From contig JAHZKV010000118.1 in NCBI GenBank assembly GCA_022600215.1, forward strand, positions 1 through 10,725: a stretch of 10,725 nucleotides of DNA, read 5' to 3'. The position numbers and the translations under genes are program-made. Positions 7,178-10,725 of this stretch are shown in pieces; positions within the stretch are counted from its first letter, which is position 1, and each line of letters begins with the position of its first letter. The notes below the pieces were generated by a model, which worked only from the letters and a program-made list of their open reading frames with translations, did no database searches and was not told where the DNA came from. This DNA comes from a bacterium. Lineage in GTDB: Bacteria > Chlamydiota > Chlamydiia > Chlamydiales > 2-12-FULL-49-11.

Positions 7178-7303
7178 ATTTCCCCTTTATTTTTGTAATC
7201 TCTTTTTTAACTCGGATCCTAGAGTACCTCATCATGTACACGTCGGATCCGAGTTAAGAAAGATCTCCTCAAAAATAAAGGGAAAATTAGAGGTAGGGAG
7301 ATT
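7162..7303. repeat. Long imperfect inverted repeat overlapping the tmRNA 3' end
   Basis: The left arm 7162-7219 and right arm 7245-7303 are reverse complements over about 58 bp, with a 25-nt loop. Matches include 8 outer bases (7162-7169 with 7296-7303), CTTTATTTTT (7185-7194 with 7271-7280) and AACTCGGATCC (7209-7219 with 7245-7255). The outermost 34 bp carry only three mismatches; an internal loop follows. The left arm contains the 3' half of the tmRNA T arm and the acceptor strand, so the right arm is an inverted near-copy of the tmRNA end. Confidence 0.9.
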
Positions 7304-7538
7304 TTTTTTACTATCCTTTTTCTTCTGAATTTACAGAAAAAAGAGATTAAAATAATAAAATGTTCGTAACTAAGTCATGTATTGTGGTAAGCTCGTGGAG
7401 AAGCAATTAGACTTCTTGATAACTGGAAGAATACTTACATTAGAAATTTGCAAACGCAGAATAAAGTATATTCGATAGCATATAAGAAAAATGTCTAATT
7501 GGCTTAATTTTAAGAGATACTTTTTTAGGAGATTAGTT
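7178..7538 (+). other. Gene-free stretch between tmRNA and the RRM gene
   Basis: The first 126 bases are the inverted repeat described above. From 7310 to 7538 I see no supported gene. A weak promoter-like pair TTTACA (7330-7335) and TAATAA (7353-7358), spaced 17 nt, would give the RRM gene a leader of about 170 nt. That leader could form small alternative hairpins, AGAAG 7399-7403 with CTTCT 7412-7416, or TTCTT 7413-7417 with AAGAA 7427-7431. Promoter and structures are low confidence. Confidence 0.3.
7207..7309 (+). terminator. Probable tmRNA transcription terminator region
   Basis: A perfect 13-bp inner stem (TTAACTCGGATCC at 7207-7219 with 7245-7257) lies about 30 nt after the tmRNA. The only U-tract follows the outer end of the long inverted repeat (T8 at 7302-7309). 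Termination may therefore use the whole repeat, or the inner stem may act without a U-tract. Confidence 0.5.
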
Positions 7539-7823
7539 TTGGCAGAAAAAAAAATATATGTAGGAAACATTCCCTACAGTTTAGATAACGATAGTTTAAA
7601 AGAATTATTTGATGAATTTGGAGCAGTTGAATCTGCACAGATTATTTCAGACAGAGACACAGGGCGATCAAAAGGATTTGCTTTTGTGGAAATGAGTAAT
7701 TCTGAAGAAGCGCAAGCTGCTATCGAAGCTATGAATGGTAAAGAAGTTGACGGTCGTACTTTGACTGTTAATGAAGCAAAACCAAGAGTAGAAAGAAGCG
7801 ACCGTGGCGGTCGTAGAAGATAA
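7539..7823 (+). CDS. RRM-domain RNA-binding protein (small glycine/arginine-tailed type)
   Basis: A single RNA-recognition-motif protein of 94 aa if started at TTG 7539, which follows AGGAG (7527-7531) by 7 nt. This is the start I prefer. An in-frame ATG at 7491 would add 16 residues (starting MSNWLNFKRY) that do not fit the family and lacks a good ribosome site. RNP2 is KIYVGNIPY (residues 5-13) and RNP1 is KGFAFVEM near residue 45; the layout beta-alpha-beta-beta-alpha-beta is complete, then a short basic tail RSDRGGRRR. Bacterial proteins of this type, common in cyanobacteria and also found in other lineages including chlamydiae, bind single-stranded RNA, and some are cold-induced. The long leader would be compatible with post-transcriptional control, but that is an inference. 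It is followed by a strong terminator, so it is probably monocistronic. Confidence 0.93.
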   Translation: MAEKKIYVGNIPYSLDNDSLKELFDEFGAVESAQIISDRDTGRSKGFAFVEMSNSEEAQAAIEAMNGKEVDGRTLTVNEAKPRVERSDRGGRRR

Positions 7824-7855
7824 GCTCTTTTGCTTGTTTTACATTTTATTGTATG

Positions 7856-7917
7856 AAAGAAAGGTTCTTTTTTTGCCTCTATTTTGATAGAAGTGAGAAA
7901 AAGCCTTTCTTTTTTTT
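7856..7917 (+). terminator. Intrinsic terminator of the RRM gene
   Basis: AAAGAAAGG (7856-7864) pairs with CCTTTCTTT (7904-7912), extended inward by a T-run pairing with AAAAA at 7898-7902, and is followed by a run of T to 7917. It lies 33 nt after the RRM stop. On the opposite strand it may also serve the convergent DUF4260 gene. Confidence 0.75.
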
Positions 7918-8000
7918 ATTTCTTTTTCTACTACTTTTTTGGTAGGGAAAATAATTATAAATAGTTGCTAAGTCCGCTTTATTGGTAAATGCTTAGGGAT

Positions 8001-8363
8001 CTATATTTTGCCAAGGTGGGTTTGTTGAAAACCTTTGGTAGTTTTTAGTCCAATACCAAGCATGCGATCAATATTGATATGAGTAAACCAGGTGAGCGCC
8101 ACAGGGTAGAGCTCGTATGAGTAGGTATAGTAGGCAAATGCAGCAAGAGCAATAGGCATTACTTTTACGTGAAAGAGGTTGTAGGTAAATGCCCCCACAG
8201 TATTTCGCAGCAGGTAGCCAGCAATACTAACATCAGGGATCAAGATAAGCATAACAAAAAGTTTCCAAGAGTAGCCCATAATATGGTATAAATAGAGTGA
8301 AGCTATTGTAAGAGAGAAAGCTTCGATTCGTAGGACCATGGTATTATTTACTCTTTTTGACAT
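8001..8363 (-). CDS. DUF4260 family membrane protein
   Basis: A 120-residue protein with about three hydrophobic segments (residues 14-30, 34-52 and 66-85), predicted to sit in the inner membrane. It carries the family's recognisable pattern: LIPDVSIAGY (41-50), YNLFH (61-65), and HINIDRMLGIGLK (95-107) followed by GFQQTHLG (111-118). Function of DUF4260 proteins is not established; the conserved Asp, His and Arg residues hint at a binding or catalytic site but nothing more can be said. The length is normal and the gene looks intact. The ATG at 8363 is preceded by AAGGAAG about 7 nt upstream. It is convergent with the RRM gene and divergent from the nucleoside phosphorylase-like pair, with a good promoter in the gap. 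Confidence 0.85.
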   Translation of the reverse strand: MSKRVNNTMVLRIEAFSLTIASLYLYHIMGYSWKLFVMLILIPDVSIAGYLLRNTVGAFTYNLFHVKVMPIALAAFAYYTYSYELYPVALTWFTHINIDRMLGIGLKTTKGFQQTHLGKI

Positions 8364-8386
8364 ATTTGACTTCCTTGATTTAAGGT

Positions 8387-8416
8387 ATTATCCATCTTTT
8401 GCTTCTTTTAATTCAA
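8387..8416 (-). promoter_or_regulatory. Promoter for the DUF4260 gene
   Basis: On the minus strand, TTGAAT (8416-8411, 4/6) and GATAAT (8392-8387, 5/6) are separated by 18 nt. The start would be near 8380, leaving a short leader with the AAGGAAG ribosome site. The same gap must drive the divergent phosphorylase-like genes. Their best candidate is a poor TTGACT / TATCCA pair at 8366-8394 that physically overlaps this promoter. Confidence 0.5.
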
Positions 8417-8524
8417 CTTTTTTAGAAGTAGCTATTTAGGAAGAGTAAAGTGCAAAATAAAGAAATACCTACGCAAAAACAAACATTTATTCTACACTCC
8501 TTTTTGCCAAATAAAGGAGGCATT

Positions 8525-9391
8525 ATGAGGAAGCTATTATTTTTGTTTGCAGCTTCTTTTTCTACTGTTTTAGTAGCAAAAGACAGGACAGAGCCCCATT
8601 TAACACCAAAAAAATTGGTGGGAAGTTTTTTTCCAAAAGATGTATTTAAAGGAATCAAAGTAGCTGTGATTGGCTATTGTCCCCCTCCGCCTATTTTGCA
8701 CAAATATGAACTTCAGGATACAAAAGATCAGTATTTTATTCATGTTTCTCCAGATAGTGTGAAGATAGCAACCTTTGGGGATAGGAAGTTTTTATGTTTA
8801 TATCACATTTATGGGGGCAGCGTATCTTCTGCATTGATTGAAGAGCTTGCCTATTATGGTATTGAGTATATTTTAGCATATGGTTTAGCTGGAGGAGTGG
8901 ATGCAACAAAGGTTTGTGGAAGCGATGCATTTGTAATTGAAGATGCTTATGCAAAGGAAACCATTTCTAAATTCTATGGTGATGAGGAAATAATTGCAGC
9001 AGATAAGGATTTGAATCTCTTGGTTTTGAAAGAGGATGGCTCTTTTTCACCTCTTTCTTTAAAAACAGTAAGAGCAGCTTCTACGGAGATTATCTATAGA
9101 GAAACAGATGCTATTTTGTCTGATATTATGGATCATGGTTGCGCCGTGGTAAATTGTGAAGCTTCGCATATATTTGCTGTTGCAAAAGATGTGGGCATAA
9201 AAGCTATTCAGTGTGGAGTAGTGACAAATATGTGTGATACGTCAACAGATGATGGTAGCGGCAGCTTATCCAATATGTTGAATGAAGATGCACCAAGTGA
9301 CAATCCATTGTTGAAGGTCAATGACGTTGTGGAGCTTTTAGTGGAAAGGGTAATGCCAAAGTTAGAAAAAAACTGGAAGAAGGGGGAATAG
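8525..9391 (+). CDS. Secreted nucleoside phosphorylase-like protein, copy 1
   Basis: A 288-residue protein of the PNP/UDP-phosphorylase superfamily (which also includes MTA/SAH nucleosidase). The start at ATG 8525 follows a strong AAGGAGG (about 8515-8521). Residues 1-18 form a Sec signal peptide (MRKLLFLFAASFSTVLVA, cleavage after LVA), so the protein probably acts in the periplasm or outside. Family marks are the first strand IKVAVIGYC (44-52), the glycine-rich AYGLAGG (118-124) and VVNCEASHIFAVAKDVGIKAI (208-228), whose E212 sits where the family's ribose-binding M-E acid lies. An in-frame GTG at 8450 with an AGGAAG upstream would add 25 residues; I reject it because it would bury the signal peptide. 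By family it would cleave a nucleoside or nucleotide-like compound at the glycosidic bond; the substrate is unknown. It is followed without gap by a paralogue. Confidence 0.8.
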   Translation: MRKLLFLFAASFSTVLVAKDRTEPHLTPKKLVGSFFPKDVFKGIKVAVIGYCPPPPILHKYELQDTKDQYFIHVSPDSVKIATFGDRKFLCLYHIYGGSVSSALIEELAYYGIEYILAYGLAGGVDATKVCGSDAFVIEDAYAKETISKFYGDEEIIAADKDLNLLVLKEDGSFSPLSLKTVRAASTEIIYRETDAILSDIMDHGCAVVNCEASHIFAVAKDVGIKAIQCGVVTNMCDTSTDDGSGSLSNMLNEDAPSDNPLLKVNDVVELLVERVMPKLEKNWKKGE

Positions 9392-10234
9392 ATGAAACAA
9401 CTGTATATATTATTAGCATGCTTAGGTCTTTGTGCGTTGCATGCTACTGAATTAAATGAGCCTCATTTAACACCAGAGAAATTATTAGGGGAAAGGTTTT
9501 CTAAAGATACCTTCGAAGGGATAAAGGTTGCTGTAATTGGCTATTGCCCATCTCCATCGATTCTTGAAAAATATGATCTTCAAGATACAAAAGAGCAATA
9601 TTTTTTGCATCTATCTCCAGATAGTGTAAAGATAGGAACCTTTGGCGGCACTAAATTTTTATGTTTGTACCATGTATATGGAGCATGTATTTCTGCAGCG
9701 CTAGTAGAGGAGCTTGCTTATTATGGTATTGATACTATTTTAGCTTATGGATTTGCAGGCGGGATGGGAACAAAGGGATTAAAAGTTGGTGATCCTTTTT
9801 TAATCAAGTCTGCTTATGCTTTTGAAGGGTGTTCAAAGTATTATACCGATCAAATAATAATCCCATCGGATCAAAAGCTTAATGAAGTAGTAGAGCAGCG
9901 ATGGGAGGGAATAGTTGGTGTGCAAGCAGCTGCTGTAGATGTAATTTATCGAGAGTATCCTTGGGTGATTGAAGATATTGCGCAGCATGCTTGCGATGTA
10001 GTAAATTGTGAAGCTTCTCACTTATTTGCTGTGGCAAGAGAGGTAGGAATTAAAGCTATCCAATGTGGCGTGGTTACGGATGTGTTTAAGGTAAATCAAA
10101 GTGATGAGTTTGAAGAGACTTTATCTCAAATGTTATCTTCCGAGGGATCTTCAGGGAACAATCCTTTGGTAGCGGTAAACGGCGTTGTCCAGTTTTTAGT
10201 GGAAGAGGTAATGCCTAATATCTCTAAGAAATAG
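9392..10234 (+). CDS. Secreted nucleoside phosphorylase-like protein, copy 2
   Basis: A 280-residue paralogue of the preceding gene, aligning end to end with matching landmark positions (EPHLTP at 23-28, IKVAVIGYC at 44-52, AYGFAGG at 118-124, VVNCEASHLFAVA at 203-215) and roughly 60% identical by eye. The signal peptide is MKQLYILLACLGLCALHA, with signal peptidase I cleavage likely after LHA; LLAC at 7-10 is lipobox-like but the hydrophobic stretch before it is very short. This copy keeps KVGDPFLI (131-138), closer to the family's VGD motif than copy 1 (VCGSDAFVI). ATG 9392 directly follows the upstream TAG (9389-9391), and the AAGGGGG ribosome site lies inside the upstream gene, so the two are co-translated. 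Substrate unknown. A hairpin follows the stop. Confidence 0.8.
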   Translation: MKQLYILLACLGLCALHATELNEPHLTPEKLLGERFSKDTFEGIKVAVIGYCPSPSILEKYDLQDTKEQYFLHLSPDSVKIGTFGGTKFLCLYHVYGACISAALVEELAYYGIDTILAYGFAGGMGTKGLKVGDPFLIKSAYAFEGCSKYYTDQIIIPSDQKLNEVVEQRWEGIVGVQAAAVDVIYREYPWVIEDIAQHACDVVNCEASHLFAVAREVGIKAIQCGVVTDVFKVNQSDEFEETLSQMLSSEGSSGNNPLVAVNGVVQFLVEEVMPNISKK

Positions 10235-10240
10235 AAAATA

Positions 10241-10273
10241 AGAAAGGAGAGGGTCTTTATCCTCTACTTTTCT
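10241..10273 (+). terminator. Hairpin terminator after the phosphorylase-like pair
   Basis: AGAAAGGAGAGG (10241-10252) pairs imperfectly with CCTCTACTTTTCT (10261-10273) across an 8-nt loop, starting 6 nt after the stop. The downstream tail is only moderately T-rich. Outer A/T bases (AAATAGAAAA with TTTTCTATTT) could lengthen the stem. Confidence 0.55.
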
Positions 10274-10381
10274 ATTTATTCACAAAAAAAATAATTTCCT
10301 TAACAGGTTGTATCTCTATTACTTGGGGTGATCTGCATCTATTGCTTGTTTTAATTGAATTTTTTTTGGTTAATGGGACTT

Positions 10382-10725
10382 ATGGGAAGAAGGTATCATC
10401 ACATTTGCTTGATTGCAAAAGAAGCTATGGAAGGGGAGTACTTTGTAGAGGAGTGGCAAGTCTCTCTTACTCCGCATGATAAGAGCGAGTATCATATTCA
10501 ATGGTGTCGTTATCATGAGGGGTGTGTCTTTCCAAAATTAATACAAGAGCAAGCACACGTTGCATTTATAGTAGATAGCTTAGAAGAAGAGCTTCAAGGA
10601 AAGAAGATTTTATATGGTCCATTTACTCCTATTGATGGTTGGACAGTTGCATTCATTGAAGAGTGTGGAGCTCCTGTAGAGTTGATTGAAACAACTCTAA
10701 CAGATGAGCAAGTGGTTGTTATGGA
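10382..10725 (+). CDS. Glyoxalase/VOC superfamily protein, 5' part, runs off right edge
   Basis: The first 114 codons of a protein that continues past the window. It opens with RYHHICL (4-10), the usual beta-strand with metal-ligand histidine of VOC proteins, then HVAFIVDSLEEEL (59-71) and VAFIEECGAPVELIE (89-103). H6 or H7, H59 and E100 fit the typical metal-binding positions. The family includes glyoxalase I, methylmalonyl-CoA epimerase and dioxygenases; the reaction here cannot be told. ATG 10382 is chosen because the fold begins right after it. An in-frame ATG at 10373 and TTG at 10355 are alternatives, and none has a strong ribosome site. It lies 147 bases after the phosphorylase-like pair, beyond a hairpin, so it is probably a separate unit. 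Confidence 0.75.
   Translation, partial: MGRRYHHICLIAKEAMEGEYFVEEWQVSLTPHDKSEYHIQWCRYHEGCVFPKLIQEQAHVAFIVDSLEEELQGKKILYGPFTPIDGWTVAFIEECGAPVELIETTLTDEQVVVM

Noticed and set aside
7162..7303. Integrative element attachment site at the tmRNA 3' end
   Set aside because: Integration duplicates the tmRNA end as a direct repeat with an integrase nearby; here the copy is inverted, only about 70 nt away, and no integrase is present.
7491..7538. ATG start for the RRM protein at 7491
   Set aside because: No good ribosome site, and the 16 extra residues are untypical; TTG 7539 has AGGAG at proper spacing.
7370..7570. 66-codon minus-strand ORF upstream of and overlapping the RRM start
   Set aside because: No ribosome site or family pattern; it overlaps the RRM translation start antisense.
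8450..8524. GTG-started 25-residue extension of phosphorylase-like copy 1
   Set aside because: It would place residues before a clear signal peptide, and the internal ATG has a stronger AAGGAGG site. The GTG does have AGGAAG upstream, so a short leader product is not fully excluded.

Overview
The window is an AT-rich bacterial chromosomal segment with Gram-negative-type housekeeping genes: a PhoH-like ATPase, RhlE-type helicase, RlmB, PutP, tmRNA and a short RRM protein. The gene mix, several secreted or signal-bearing proteins, and the TTG starts would suit a host-associated lineage such as an environmental chlamydia (Parachlamydiales-like). That placement is an inference from gene content only; other AT-rich intracellular Gram-negatives such as Legionellales are not excluded.

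Layout. On the left (1-447, minus) lies the N-terminal half of an MscS/YbdG-type mechanosensitive channel, cut by the window edge. It diverges from a PIN-PhoH ATPase (682-2007, plus). A strong 18-bp hairpin separates PhoH from a convergent minus-strand block. Read in transcription order, that block is a DEAD-box RNA helicase with a 45-bp tandem-repeat tail, rlmB (23S rRNA 2'-O-methyltransferase, start abutting the helicase stop), putP (Na+/proline-type symporter), and a small sulfotransferase. The sulfotransferase has its own good promoter and a signal-peptide-like N-terminus. The middle holds tmRNA (ssrA, 6778-7177, plus), divergent from the helicase. Its 3' end is the left arm of a long imperfect inverted repeat reaching position 7303. 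An RRM RNA-binding protein follows (TTG start at 7539) with a good intrinsic terminator. A minus-strand DUF4260 membrane protein comes next, divergent from two tandem, translationally coupled paralogues of a secreted nucleoside phosphorylase-like protein (8525-10234). The right edge cuts a glyoxalase/VOC-family gene.

Functional picture. The centre groups RNA metabolism and ribosome functions (helicase, RlmB, tmRNA, RRM protein, and probably PhoH, whose family is linked to RNA turnover). The flanks carry envelope and nutrient functions (channel, proline uptake, exported nucleoside-phosphorylase-like pair). The parts most worth a second look are the inverted repeat overlapping the tmRNA acceptor stem, the signal-bearing sulfotransferase, the exported phosphorylase-like pair, and the recently expanded repeat array in the helicase.
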